Shown here: positions 54,949 through 63,619 of the stretch, in pieces
Layout: each line of letters begins with the position of its first letter
Numbering within the stretch: the first letter of the stretch is position 1
NCBI RefSeq assembly: GCF_015767435.1
Contig: NZ_JADWOV010000271.1
Location: 124,001 to 188,000 of the forward strand
Source: Polaribacter sp. BAL334
GTDB taxonomy: Bacteria; Bacteroidota; Bacteroidia; Flavobacteriales; Flavobacteriaceae
Direction of reading: 5' to 3'
Length of the DNA: 64,000 bases
Notes under the pieces: model-generated
What the model was told of the DNA's origin: nothing
Seen by the model: only the letters and a program-made list of their open reading frames with translations
Databases searched by the model: none
Made by a program: the position numbers and the translations under genes

Positions 54949-56538
54949 TTGAAAGTGAAGAAAATTATAATAAGAGTTAGTTACATTGCTATTTTAGTTG
55001 GTTTTATTAGTGTAATCATTTCATGTGAAAAAGATTTTACAGATATTGGTTCAAATGTAATTACCAACACAAAATTTGATACAGATGGAATTTTTGTTGA
55101 TATCGAAGTTGAAAATAGTCCTTTAGAAAAAGTTCAATCAGATAATATCTCCAGACAATTAAGTCAATATTTATTGGGAGTTTATGCAAATCCAAATTAC
55201 GAAAAATTAGAAGCATCAATTATTGCTCAAATTTCTATAGCGAATGATTTGACTGTTATCAATGAAACTTTTGGTGCTGACACTACTGTGGTTACTACAA
55301 TTGACACGGTTTTTATCAAATTACCATACCAAGTTCGTTTGGCAAATGCAACAGATAAAAGTTATCAATTAGATTCAGTTTTTGGTGATGCATCAAAATC
55401 ATTTAGTTTGAATGTGTATAGATCAAATACCTATATCAATACTTTTAATCCTATTGATCCAACAAAAATCAATAGTTATTTTTCTAATGCTACTTTTCAA
55501 AAAACGGGATCAGAGTTAAATGCTCAGATAAACTTCCCCTTTAAGCCTTCAAAAGCTGACACGGTTTTAGTAATTAATAGAAGACTTTCAAACAACGCTA
55601 TTTATAGAAAAGATACGTTAAAATTTTCAATATCAACGGCTAATACTATTCCCATCCCTTTTGCAAGAATACCATTAAAGAAAGATGTTTTCAAAACACT
55701 TTTTTTAGATAAATATGGTTCTGGAGAATTTGCTTCTCAACAAGCTTTTAACGATTATTTTAGAGGAATTATTTTAGAAGCAACAGGAAATGAAGGGTCT
55801 TTAACATCTTTCAATTTTGATAATGCAAACACCAATTTAAGACCCTCAATTGAAGTTTATTATACAAATACGATTTTAAAATCAGGAACAACGATTGTTG
55901 ATACCATCTCAAAAAACGATAGTTTTTCTATGAATGGTTTTAAAATCAATAAATTCAAAATGGAGGATAGAATATATCCATCAAATAATGAAATTAAAAT
56001 TCAAGGAACTGCAGGAAGTGAAGCAACAATCAATCTTTTTGGGGCTGACTTAGATAACAATGGAATTGCTGACAAAATAGAAGAATTACGCGCAAATAAT
56101 TGGTTGATTAATGATGCAACTTTGACTTTTTATATCAACCAATCTATAGATACTTCATTTGTTCCAGACAGATTGTATTTGTATAAAAGTGACAAATCCT
56201 CAGGTACAGAAGTTACTAGTCAAATAAAGGACGCAATTTCTGAAGCTTCTTTTGGAGGAATTAGCGGATTTATAGTAAGAGATTCTAATGGTAGAAAAGA
56301 AAAATATCAATTCAAAATCACAGATTATATTTCTGATTTGGTGAATGGAAGAAGTAATTATTCACCAACATTAAAAATAAAAACACACAATCCAACTGAT
56401 ACTCCAAATTCTGAATCAGATTCAATTTTTAGAAATTTTAGTTGGAATCCAAAAGCGGTGACGCTTTTTAATCACTCCCCCATAAATGGCGCTAAAAAAG
56501 CCACATTGAAAATATCATATTCAGAAAGAAAAAATTAA
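54949..56538 (+). CDS. DUF4270 lipoprotein
   Basis: A 529-residue lipoprotein, TTG start at 54949 with a GTG alternative two codons later. The signal is MKVKKIIIRVSYIAILVGFI with the anchor Cys in IISCEKDFTDIG. The mature part is strand-rich with the DUF4270 hallmarks (DSVFGDASKSFSLNVYRSNTYI, LRPSIEVYY). It probably lies at the outer membrane. It follows the GlgA-like gene by 5 bases and precedes glmS by 6, one operon. Confidence 0.88.
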   Translation: MKVKKIIIRVSYIAILVGFISVIISCEKDFTDIGSNVITNTKFDTDGIFVDIEVENSPLEKVQSDNISRQLSQYLLGVYANPNYEKLEASIIAQISIANDLTVINETFGADTTVVTTIDTVFIKLPYQVRLANATDKSYQLDSVFGDASKSFSLNVYRSNTYINTFNPIDPTKINSYFSNATFQKTGSELNAQINFPFKPSKADTVLVINRRLSNNAIYRKDTLKFSISTANTIPIPFARIPLKKDVFKTLFLDKYGSGEFASQQAFNDYFRGIILEATGNEGSLTSFNFDNANTNLRPSIEVYYTNTILKSGTTIVDTISKNDSFSMNGFKINKFKMEDRIYPSNNEIKIQGTAGSEATINLFGADLDNNGIADKIEELRANNWLINDATLTFYINQSIDTSFVPDRLYLYKSDKSSGTEVTSQIKDAISEASFGGISGFIVRDSNGRKEKYQFKITDYISDLVNGRSNYSPTLKIKTHNPTDTPNSESDSIFRNFSWNPKAVTLFNHSPINGAKKATLKISYSERKN

Positions 56539-56544
56539 CCAAAT

Positions 56545-58401
56545 ATGTGTGGAATTTCAGCTTACATAGGCTACAGAGAAGCTTATCCAATTGTGATTAA
56601 TGGTTTAAAAAGATTAGAATATCGAGGTTATGATAGTGCAGGTGTGATGATTTATGATGGAGAGAAAATGCAACTTTCAAAAACAAAAGGAAAAGTTTCT
56701 GATTTAGAAGCAATCATCGATAAAGACCCAAAAAGAAAAGTAGGTAAAATTGGAATGGGTCACACACGTTGGGCAACTCACGGGATTCCAAATGATGTAA
56801 ACTCTCATCCACATCTTTCTCAATCTGGAGATTTAGTGTTGGTTCACAATGGAATTATAGAAAATTATGATACCATTAAAAAAGAACTTATAAGAAGAGG
56901 ATACACTTTTAAAAGCGATACTGATACTGAAGTTTTAGTAAACCTTATTGAAGAAGTTAAGAAAAATGAAGATTGTAAGTTAGGAAAAGCAGTGCAACTT
57001 GCTTTAACAAATGTTGTTGGGGCCTATGCTATCGCTGTTTTTGATAAAGACAAACCTAACGAATTAATTGTTGCAAGATTAGGAAGTCCTATTGCTATTG
57101 GTGTTGGAGAGGATAATAATGAATTTTTTGTTGCATCAGACGCATCTCCGTTTTTAGAATATACTAAAAATGCCATTTATTTAGAAGACGAAGAAATGGC
57201 AATCATCAGACTAGGAAGACCAGCAAAAGTTCATAAAATTTTTGATGATACTTTAGTTGATCCAATCATTCAAGAGTTGCAGTTGAGCTTAGAGCAAATT
57301 GAAAAAGGGGGTTATGAACACTTTATGCTCAAAGAAATTCATGAACAACCGAAAGCAATTACAGATACCTTTAGAGGAAGAATGTTGGCTGATGAAAATA
57401 TCATCAAAATGTCAAGTGTTCAAGACAATTTAGATAAATTTTTAAACGCTAATAGAATCATTATTGTTGGTTGTGGAACTTCATGGCATGCAGGTTTGGT
57501 GGGAGAATATTTGTTTGAAGATTTAGCAAGAATTCCTGTAGAAGTAGAATACGCATCAGAATTTAGATATAGAAATCCTATCATTACAGATAAAGACGTG
57601 GTCATTGCCATTTCTCAATCTGGAGAAACTGCAGATACGTTAGCAGCAATTAAATTGGCAAAATCCAAAGGTGCTTTTGTATATGGTGTTTGTAACGTTG
57701 TTGGTTCTTCAATCGCAAGAGAAACTCATGCAGGTGCTTATACGCATGCAGGACCTGAAATTGGGGTTGCTTCAACAAAAGCTTTTACGACTCAAATTAC
57801 AGTTTTAACGTTGATTGCCTTAAAATTAGGTGAAGCTAATAAATCGCTTTCAGAAGAAAGATTCAAAAACTACATTCAAAAAATGCAGTTGATTCCATCT
57901 CAAATTCAAAATTTATTGAACATTGATAGCAAAGTAAAAGAAATTGCAGCTATTTATAAAGACGCAAAAAACTGTTTGTATTTAGGAAGAGGATTCAATT
58001 TTCCAGTAGCTTTAGAAGGCGCTTTAAAGCTAAAAGAGATTTCGTATATTCATGCAGAGGGATATCCAGCAGCAGAAATGAAACACGGTCCAATTGCATT
58101 GATTGATGAAAATATGCCCATTTTTGTAATTGCAACTAACAAAGGTCATTATGACAAAGTAGTGAGTAATATTCAAGAAATTAAATCTAGAGCAGGTAAA
58201 ATCATTGCTGTAGTTACTGAAGGAGATGTTACTGTAAAAGAAATTGCAGATCATGTTATCGAAATTCCCGATACAGAAGAAGCGTTAACTCCTTTATTAA
58301 CCACAATTCCTTTCCAATTATTGTCATATCACATTGCAGTGATGTTAGGTAAAAATGTGGATCAACCAAGAAATTTAGCGAAATCAGTTACAGTAGAATA
58401 A
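56545..58401 (+). CDS. glmS: glutamine-fructose-6-phosphate aminotransferase (isomerizing)
   Basis: A 618-residue enzyme making glucosamine-6-phosphate for cell-wall precursors. Seen: catalytic Cys after the initiator (MCGISAYIGYREAYPIVING), GHTRWATHG, then two SIS domains with VVIAISQSGETADTLAAIK and GVASTKAFTTQITVL, and the end DQPRNLAKSVTVE. Normal length. Last gene of the operon with the GlgA-like protein and DUF4270. Confidence 0.98.
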   Translation: MCGISAYIGYREAYPIVINGLKRLEYRGYDSAGVMIYDGEKMQLSKTKGKVSDLEAIIDKDPKRKVGKIGMGHTRWATHGIPNDVNSHPHLSQSGDLVLVHNGIIENYDTIKKELIRRGYTFKSDTDTEVLVNLIEEVKKNEDCKLGKAVQLALTNVVGAYAIAVFDKDKPNELIVARLGSPIAIGVGEDNNEFFVASDASPFLEYTKNAIYLEDEEMAIIRLGRPAKVHKIFDDTLVDPIIQELQLSLEQIEKGGYEHFMLKEIHEQPKAITDTFRGRMLADENIIKMSSVQDNLDKFLNANRIIIVGCGTSWHAGLVGEYLFEDLARIPVEVEYASEFRYRNPIITDKDVVIAISQSGETADTLAAIKLAKSKGAFVYGVCNVVGSSIARETHAGAYTHAGPEIGVASTKAFTTQITVLTLIALKLGEANKSLSEERFKNYIQKMQLIPSQIQNLLNIDSKVKEIAAIYKDAKNCLYLGRGFNFPVALEGALKLKEISYIHAEGYPAAEMKHGPIALIDENMPIFVIATNKGHYDKVVSNIQEIKSRAGKIIAVVTEGDVTVKEIADHVIEIPDTEEALTPLLTTIPFQLLSYHIAVMLGKNVDQPRNLAKSVTVE

Positions 58402-58418
58402 TTGTTTTTTACGATATA

Positions 58419-58449
58419 TAAAAAATCCAGCTAAAAGCTGGATTTTTTT
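58419..58449. terminator. bidirectional terminator between glmS and tonB
   Basis: AAAAATCCAGCT/AGCTGGATTTTT stem, loop AAA, flanked by A- and T-runs, serving the convergent glmS and TonB genes. Confidence 0.9.
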
Positions 58450-58451
58450 GA

Positions 58452-59186
58452 TTATTCTTCAACCATTATCGAAATTGGTAAACTATATGTTACTGTTACA
58501 GGCATTCCTCTCTGTCTTCCAGGTTTCATTTCTGGTAAAGAAGTAATAATTCTAACAACTTCTTTTTCCAATAATGGATGTGGAGCTCTTGCATTAACAG
58601 TCCCAATTTTTCCTTTATTATTGATTTTAAAAACCACATAAATTTTCTTTTTTCCAGGTGACAAACCCAATTCTTGAGTCAAAGCAGGATCAAAGTTTTT
58701 TCCAAAAAAAGCAGTTACTTTATCAGAAAAACATTTTTTAAGTTCAGCATTGTTTCCTTTACATCCAGGAAAAACTGGCACATCTTCAATCAATACAAAG
58801 GGAATATCTTCAATGATTTCTTCTGTTTCTCGTACTTCTACAATTTCAGTATTTGATTTAAAAACCGCTGTTTTTTCATCAGTTTCAGTTGATTCAATTA
58901 TTGACTCTTCTATCTTTAAATCATCTTCAACAACTTTTATTTGCTCCATAATTACTGGTGCAGTTGGTGGAGGAGGAGGTAACTCTTGTTGTAATACAAT
59001 TGGAATTTCTTCTTTCATTTCCTCGGTCATATTAACCATGCCTAATCCATTCGTATTATCTAAATCATAAGACTTAAATTCCATCATAAAATTGATAATT
59101 GCCAAAGCTAATACCAATCCAATTAGAAAGAAAATTTTGCTGTAATTTTCTATGACAACTCTAGGTTTTTTTTTAACATCAATCAT
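58452..59186 (-). CDS. tonB: energy transducer TonB
   Basis: A 244-residue inner-membrane-anchored TonB: one N-terminal helix (IFFLIGLVLALAIINFMM), a proline stretch QQELPPPPPTAPVIMEQI spanning part of the periplasm, acidic spacer, and a C-terminal TonB fold (KKKIYVVFKINNKGKIGTVNARAPHPLLEKEVVRIITSLPEMKPG). VFPGCKGNNAELKKCF is the usual Cys pair before the domain. It passes energy to outer-membrane TonB-dependent receptors. No exbB/exbD in the window. Confidence 0.92.
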   Translation of the reverse strand: MIDVKKKPRVVIENYSKIFFLIGLVLALAIINFMMEFKSYDLDNTNGLGMVNMTEEMKEEIPIVLQQELPPPPPTAPVIMEQIKVVEDDLKIEESIIESTETDEKTAVFKSNTEIVEVRETEEIIEDIPFVLIEDVPVFPGCKGNNAELKKCFSDKVTAFFGKNFDPALTQELGLSPGKKKIYVVFKINNKGKIGTVNARAPHPLLEKEVVRIITSLPEMKPGRQRGMPVTVTYSLPISIMVEE

Positions 59187-59330
59187 GACTAATTTTATTT
59201 TAAGTTTTTAAAAGCTAGCAATTTTTTTAATTACTATTTCTTATTACAAATCATTATTTCTTAGAAAACAACCCTTGTAATAAACTAGGATAAAATTAGA
59301 TTGATTTAATGGCTTAAAATATGACTTTCA

Positions 59331-59936
59331 TCATATCTTATCGTGAATTTTGATATGATTTCCATCATTCCAAGATGTCAAAATTTCTAAAGCTACAGAA
59401 GCTCCACTTCCAGCAGCTATGGCAAATTGACTTGGAAAACCTGCAATTGTACCACAACAATACAACCCTTTTTTGATGAGATGATTCTCGTTTTTTAGTT
59501 GAATTCTGTCTTTTTCAAGAGATGATTTTTGATGTGGAATTATAAACCCTTCCAAACCTTCAATGGTAAATGGTTTTGCATAGTTTAAAGCAACCACCAC
59601 AAGTAAAGATTGATAATCGTTTTTGTTGGTTTTAATGAAATAAGTTTCACCAATTTGTTCAATTGAAATCACTTTTTCATTCTCAATTTGCATCACATCA
59701 GGATATAAATTTTTTAACTGTTCTTTGCCTTGAATTAGGATGTCTTTTCCAAGAGAATTTGGTTGTAATCCCAATACATTATTGAAAAGCGCATTTTCTA
59801 GATGAGACGCTCTTTGATGCATAACAATTCCAATTTTCTTATTCAATGCAAAAGGTTTGCTTTTTGCTGCGCCTAAAAGTAAGGCACATTGCATTCCAGA
59901 AACGCCTCCACCAATTATTAATGCATCAAAAATCAT
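59331..59936 (-). CDS. short FAD-dependent protein, thioredoxin-reductase-like
   Basis: A 201-residue protein with an FAD-binding start DALIIGGGVSGMQCALLLG and the typical GLYCCGTIAGFPSQFAIAAGSGASVALEIL near the end. It lacks the separate NADPH-binding domain and the redox CxxC of thioredoxin reductase, so it is a one-domain variant widespread in Bacteroidota. Its role is unknown. It follows the MarC gene with no gap. Confidence 0.8.
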   Translation of the reverse strand: MIFDALIIGGGVSGMQCALLLGAAKSKPFALNKKIGIVMHQRASHLENALFNNVLGLQPNSLGKDILIQGKEQLKNLYPDVMQIENEKVISIEQIGETYFIKTNKNDYQSLLVVVALNYAKPFTIEGLEGFIIPHQKSSLEKDRIQLKNENHLIKKGLYCCGTIAGFPSQFAIAAGSGASVALEILTSWNDGNHIKIHDKI

Positions 59937-60521
59937 TTAAATAAACAGCGCTTTGATATTATGAGCAAATAATTTTACAGCAATAGCCAAAAGGACTACA
60001 CCAAATATTTTTCGAATAATTTGAATTCCAGATGGACCAATAATTCGTTCAATTTTGTATGAAGTTTTCAAGACAATATAAATGACAATAACATTTAGAA
60101 AAACAGCAACTATGATGTTTTCAAGTTCAAATTCAGCTCTTAACGAAAGCAACGTAGTTAAACTTCCTGGACCTGCAATTAATGGAAAAGCCAAAGGAAA
60201 AACAGTCGCTGTTAGGTTTTGAGAACTTCCATCATCTTTGTATAAAGTGATTCCTAAAATCATTTCAAGTGCAATAAAAAATAAAATAAATGATCCTGCA
60301 ACTGCAAAAGAATTGACATCAATACCAATTAATTTCAACAAACTTTGACCTAAAAACAAAAAGAAAATCATGATGAAAGCAGCAATCACAGATGCTTTTC
60401 CTGATTGAATATGACCTGCTTTTTTGCGTAAATCAATCACAATAGGAATGTTTCCAACAATATCAATAACCGCAAACAAAACCATGAATGCTGTAAAAAT
60501 TTCTTTAAAGTTAAAGTTCAT
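59937..60521 (-). CDS. MarC family membrane protein
   Basis: A 194-residue inner-membrane protein with six helices and the MarC hallmarks NFKEIFTAFMVLFAVIDIVGNIPIVIDL and FPLAFPLIAGPGSLTTLLSL. Originally linked to multiple antibiotic resistance, but the family function is not established. It abuts the FAD protein gene, same operon. Confidence 0.9.
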   Translation of the reverse strand: MNFNFKEIFTAFMVLFAVIDIVGNIPIVIDLRKKAGHIQSGKASVIAAFIMIFFLFLGQSLLKLIGIDVNSFAVAGSFILFFIALEMILGITLYKDDGSSQNLTATVFPLAFPLIAGPGSLTTLLSLRAEFELENIIVAVFLNVIVIYIVLKTSYKIERIIGPSGIQIIRKIFGVVLLAIAVKLFAHNIKALFI

Positions 60522-60609
60522 AACGAATTGTTTAAAATCGTTGCAAAATTAGACAACTAAGTTTAGCAAAGTGTAAAAAAATTGAAAAAAATAGGCTTAT
60601 TTTTGCAGT

Positions 60610-61191
60610 ATGTTTCAATTAGGAAAAACAATCGTTTCTGAGGAGATTTTTGAAAAAGACTTTGTTTGCAATCTTGCTGCTTGCAAAGGTGCTTGTTGTA
60701 TTGATGGTGAAGCAGGTGCTCCTTTAGAAGAAGAAGAAACTAAAATTTTAATGGAGATTTATCCAAAAGTGAAACCTTTTTTACGGAAAAAAGGGATAGA
60801 AGCCATTGAAAAAAAAGGAACTTTTGTCATGAATGAATCTGGAGAATTTGAAACACCCTTGATTGATAATGCTGATTGTGCGTATGTAATTTTTGATAAA
60901 AAAGGGACAGCACTTTGCGCCATTGAAGAAGCCTATAACCAAGGAGAAGTAACTTGGAAAAAGCCAGTTTCTTGTCATTTATACCCCATAAGAGTGAAAG
61001 ATTATAGCGAATTTGCAGCTGTAAATTATCATAAATGGGAAATTTGCGATGATGCTTGTACTTTAGGAAAAGAATTGCAAGTGCCTGTTTATAAGTTTGT
61101 GAAACAAGCTTTGGTTCGTAAATTCGGTCAAAATTGGTATGATGAATTGGAGAAAGTTGCGGAGAAACACTTAAAAAACCGGGATTTTTAA
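60610..61191 (+). CDS. DUF3109 cysteine-rich protein
   Basis: A 193-residue cytoplasmic protein with a metal-binding-like cluster FVCNLAACKGACCIDGEAGAPL near the N terminus and further cysteines in DNADCAYVIF, ALCAIEEA, SCHLYPIR and EICDDACTLG. Matches DUF3109, related to the YkgJ type of presumed iron-sulfur or zinc proteins. Function unknown. Its last 21 bases overlap the convergent kinase gene. Confidence 0.9.
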   Translation: MFQLGKTIVSEEIFEKDFVCNLAACKGACCIDGEAGAPLEEEETKILMEIYPKVKPFLRKKGIEAIEKKGTFVMNESGEFETPLIDNADCAYVIFDKKGTALCAIEEAYNQGEVTWKKPVSCHLYPIRVKDYSEFAAVNYHKWEICDDACTLGKELQVPVYKFVKQALVRKFGQNWYDELEKVAEKHLKNRDF

Positions 61192-62502
61192 AACTACTCT
61201 TGTTCCTAATGAATTTTTAAAATCATCTTCTAAATCTTTGTAAATTATTGTATAATCATTTTTATATGATTTTACAAAATTACTAAGCCTATTCTTTGTT
61301 AGGTGTATTCCAATTGACTTTCGTTTTATAGACTTTTCTAATTTTATTTTTTCAGCAGCTTTTCTACCTATTCCATTATCTTCAATAGAAATAACTATAT
61401 GTTTATTGTCTTTTTTATCAATAGAAATAAATATTTTTTTATCTTTTTGTTTTGTTGATAAACCATGCCAAATAGCATTTTCTAAGAAAGGTTGTAAAAT
61501 TAAAGGAGGAATTTTTATGGTGTTCAATTTAATCTTTTCATTAATGATTATTTGAAAATCTATTTCGTTAGAAAATCGAATGTTTTCAATTGATATATAT
61601 AGTTCAATAGTTTCTAATTCTTCTTGTAAAGTGATTTCTTTACTATTGGAAGCTTCTAGAATTTTTCGAATTAGTTTTGAAAATTTTGTTAAATAATGAG
61701 CCGCATTTTTTGTTTCATTATTAATTATATAGTGTTTTATTGAGTTTAAAGCATTAAAAATAAAATGAGGATTCATTTGAGAACGTAGAGAAATCAGTGC
61801 TAACTCATCAATTTTGTTTTTTAGTTTTATTTGTTCTTTTAATGATGAAATTTGTTTTTGCATTTCTATATTTACCTGATGTTTTAATTCTTCGTTTTCA
61901 GACATTTTTTTTACTAAAACAGTATTAGCCTTATCTAGTTCTTTATTTACAAGTTGTTGTTTGTAGCCAATTGCAAGTGTAAAAAAGATGTTTTCTAAAA
62001 TAGCTCCAAAATAAAACAGGTAAAAATATTTATTAGAATCTTCAACAGATATATTAATAGATTTATAAAATAATATTGAGGTTAATAAATTTAAAGAAAT
62101 AATGCCCAATATAATATGAAATTTAATACCAGTTTTTGTTCTTAATATTAAAGGGATGCTTAATAGAGTTAAGATACTAAAAACAGGAAAAACTAATGTT
62201 AGGTAAATAAATCTCATCAGTCCTTGATATAGGAACTCATCTATAAAAATAGCTGAGCAAATAGCCACAGATGTTATGATAATTATCCATTTATTTATGA
62301 TATAAAAAGAATAAAATTCTTTTTTAAAATTTAAAATTGATAATACAAATAATGAATAAAATATTATTGAAAATGTTTGAAAAGGAAAATGTAATACTTT
62401 AAATAAATAGGCATTATTTATAAAAAAATCTTCAAAAAAAACATTATCTATTCTTCTTAACGTTGGTAAAAAACAAAACAAAGCAAATAAACTGTAATAC
62501 AA
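61171..62502 (-). CDS. LytS-type sensor histidine kinase with 7TM input region
   Basis: A membrane sensor kinase, 443 residues from the TTG at 62502. Seen: hydrophobic helices over residues 1-180, a coiled coil (ELKHQVNIEMQKQISSLKEQI), the His_kinase motif ISLRSQMNPHFIFNALNSI with phosphoacceptor His246, and an ATPase part with ENAIWHGL and DNGIGRKAAEKI. The open frame continues upstream to 62652 and encodes another clear helix (GIGILFIGILGYLSIYHLVL), which would make seven helices, the normal 7TMR-DISM count; no ATG or GTG exists there. The start is therefore uncertain. It pairs with the LytTR regulator upstream. Confidence 0.87.
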   Translation of the reverse strand: MYYSLFALFCFLPTLRRIDNVFFEDFFINNAYLFKVLHFPFQTFSIIFYSLFVLSILNFKKEFYSFYIINKWIIIITSVAICSAIFIDEFLYQGLMRFIYLTLVFPVFSILTLLSIPLILRTKTGIKFHIILGIISLNLLTSILFYKSINISVEDSNKYFYLFYFGAILENIFFTLAIGYKQQLVNKELDKANTVLVKKMSENEELKHQVNIEMQKQISSLKEQIKLKNKIDELALISLRSQMNPHFIFNALNSIKHYIINNETKNAAHYLTKFSKLIRKILEASNSKEITLQEELETIELYISIENIRFSNEIDFQIIINEKIKLNTIKIPPLILQPFLENAIWHGLSTKQKDKKIFISIDKKDNKHIVISIEDNGIGRKAAEKIKLEKSIKRKSIGIHLTKNRLSNFVKSYKNDYTIIYKDLEDDFKNSLGTRVVLKIPVF

Positions 62503-62645
62503 ATAATATGGTATTTTATTTTGAAAATAAAGTACTAAATGATAAATGCTTAAATAGCCTAAAATACCTATAAAAAGTATTCCTATTCCGTTTTCATTAC
62601 TATTTTCTAAAATGGTTTTAATGATGTTATTTTTTAATAATGGGA

Positions 62646-63380
62646 TTATAATTTATCTAAAAAGTCTGTTTTTCTTTGTCTTGAAACAGGAATTTTTATG
62701 TTGTTTTCTAAAATTACATAGCCATCTGTTTTTAAAAATTCTTTGATTTTATGAAGATTTACTATATATGAATTATGAATTCTAAAAAAAGAATCTTGGG
62801 GTAATAGTTCGTTAATTTCTTTAAGTTTTTTAGTAACAACAATTTTCTTTTGATTGTCTAAAAAGAACGTAGAATAATTTCCATCAGAAATAACGTAATA
62901 AATATCATCTGGTTTTAAAAAAATTAATTTTCCATCTGAGGTTATGGTTATTTTTTTATTGAAAAGTTTGTTGTTAAATTTTATTAAAATATTCTCAATT
63001 TTTTCAGCATTAAAATCTTTAAATAATTGGTTTTTTATTTTAGTAATTGTTTCTTTTAAATCATCAGAATCTATTGGTTTTAGTAAATAATCAATAGCAT
63101 CTTTTTTTAATGCTTTAATAGCATACTCATTATAAGCAGTTGTAATTACTACAAAAAAATTTCTTTTATTAATTTTATCTAACAATTGAAAGCCATCCAT
63201 ACTAGGCATTTCAATATCTAAAAAAAGGCAATCAAAAGTATTGTCATTTATATAAGACAATGCTTTTTCTGGCTCCGAAAATGTAGCAACAATTTTAACT
63301 TCACTTTCAAAATTATTAAGTTCCCAAGCTAAACTTTGTATTGCTTTTGGCTCATCATCAATAATAACTGCTTTTATCAT
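62646..63380 (-). CDS. LytTR family response regulator
   Basis: A 244-residue regulator: receiver domain with IIDDE, phospho-acceptor Asp55 in FLDIEMPSMDG, and KPI (YLLKPIDSDDL); then a LytTR DNA-binding domain with FFRIHNSYIVNLHKIKEF and IPVSRQRKTDF. The ATG at 63380 (MIKAVIIDDE) fits the domain start and a -7 box TAAATTTG at 63403-63396 excludes the longer frame. Its own target is probably the nearby direct repeats at 63515-63544. Confidence 0.95.
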   Translation of the reverse strand: MIKAVIIDDEPKAIQSLAWELNNFESEVKIVATFSEPEKALSYINDNTFDCLFLDIEMPSMDGFQLLDKINKRNFFVVITTAYNEYAIKALKKDAIDYLLKPIDSDDLKETITKIKNQLFKDFNAEKIENILIKFNNKLFNKKITITSDGKLIFLKPDDIYYVISDGNYSTFFLDNQKKIVVTKKLKEINELLPQDSFFRIHNSYIVNLHKIKEFLKTDGYVILENNIKIPVSRQRKTDFLDKL

Positions 63381-63395
63381 AAAACTTAATTTCAT

Positions 63396-63403
63396 CAAAT
63401 TTA
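63396..63403 (-). promoter_or_regulatory. -7 element of the LytTR regulator gene
   Basis: TAAATTTG on the minus strand, 16 bases before the ATG at 63380. No clear -33 box. Confidence 0.45.
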
Positions 63404-63514
63404 AAAATTATTTATAGAAACTTCTTTTAAAGTTGTGCAAACTGCAATTTTTTAAACATAAAAAGATATAATTGATACATCAATAACAATTCTGAATTTA
63501 CAAATAGATTATTT

Positions 63515-63544
63515 ACCAATTGTACAAAATTTATAACCAACCAT
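63515..63544. promoter_or_regulatory. candidate LytTR binding site (two direct repeats)
   Basis: ACCAATTGT (63515-63523) and ACCAACCAT (63536-63544), 12-base gap; each continues as TACAAA. On the minus strand they read ACAATTGGT and ATGGTTGGT, which fit 8 of 9 and 7 of 9 positions of the published LytTR repeat [TA][AC][CA]GTTN[AG][TG], with the known 12-base spacing. Located between the LytTR regulator and the divergent secreted protein. Confidence 0.6.
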
Positions 63545-63557
63545 ACAAATCAGCTTT

Positions 63558-63565
63558 TATTTTTG
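63558..63565 (+). promoter_or_regulatory. -7 element of the divergent secreted-protein gene
   Basis: TATTTTTG, an exact TAnnTTTG match, with no TTTG at -33; the LytTR-like repeats occupy that position instead. The ATG at 63620 follows after a leader of about 50 bases. Confidence 0.5.
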
Positions 63566-63572
63566 ATCCTCA

Positions 63573-63590
63573 TTAAACAAATTTGTTTAA
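63573..63590. repeat. perfect 18-bp palindrome in the leader
   Basis: TTAAACAAATTTGTTTAA is its own reverse complement. It lies just after the predicted transcription start of the gene at 63620. Possible operator or part of an RNA hairpin. Confidence 0.5.
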
Positions 63591-63619
63591 AAAAAATTAT
63601 TAACTCTAAAAATTACTCT

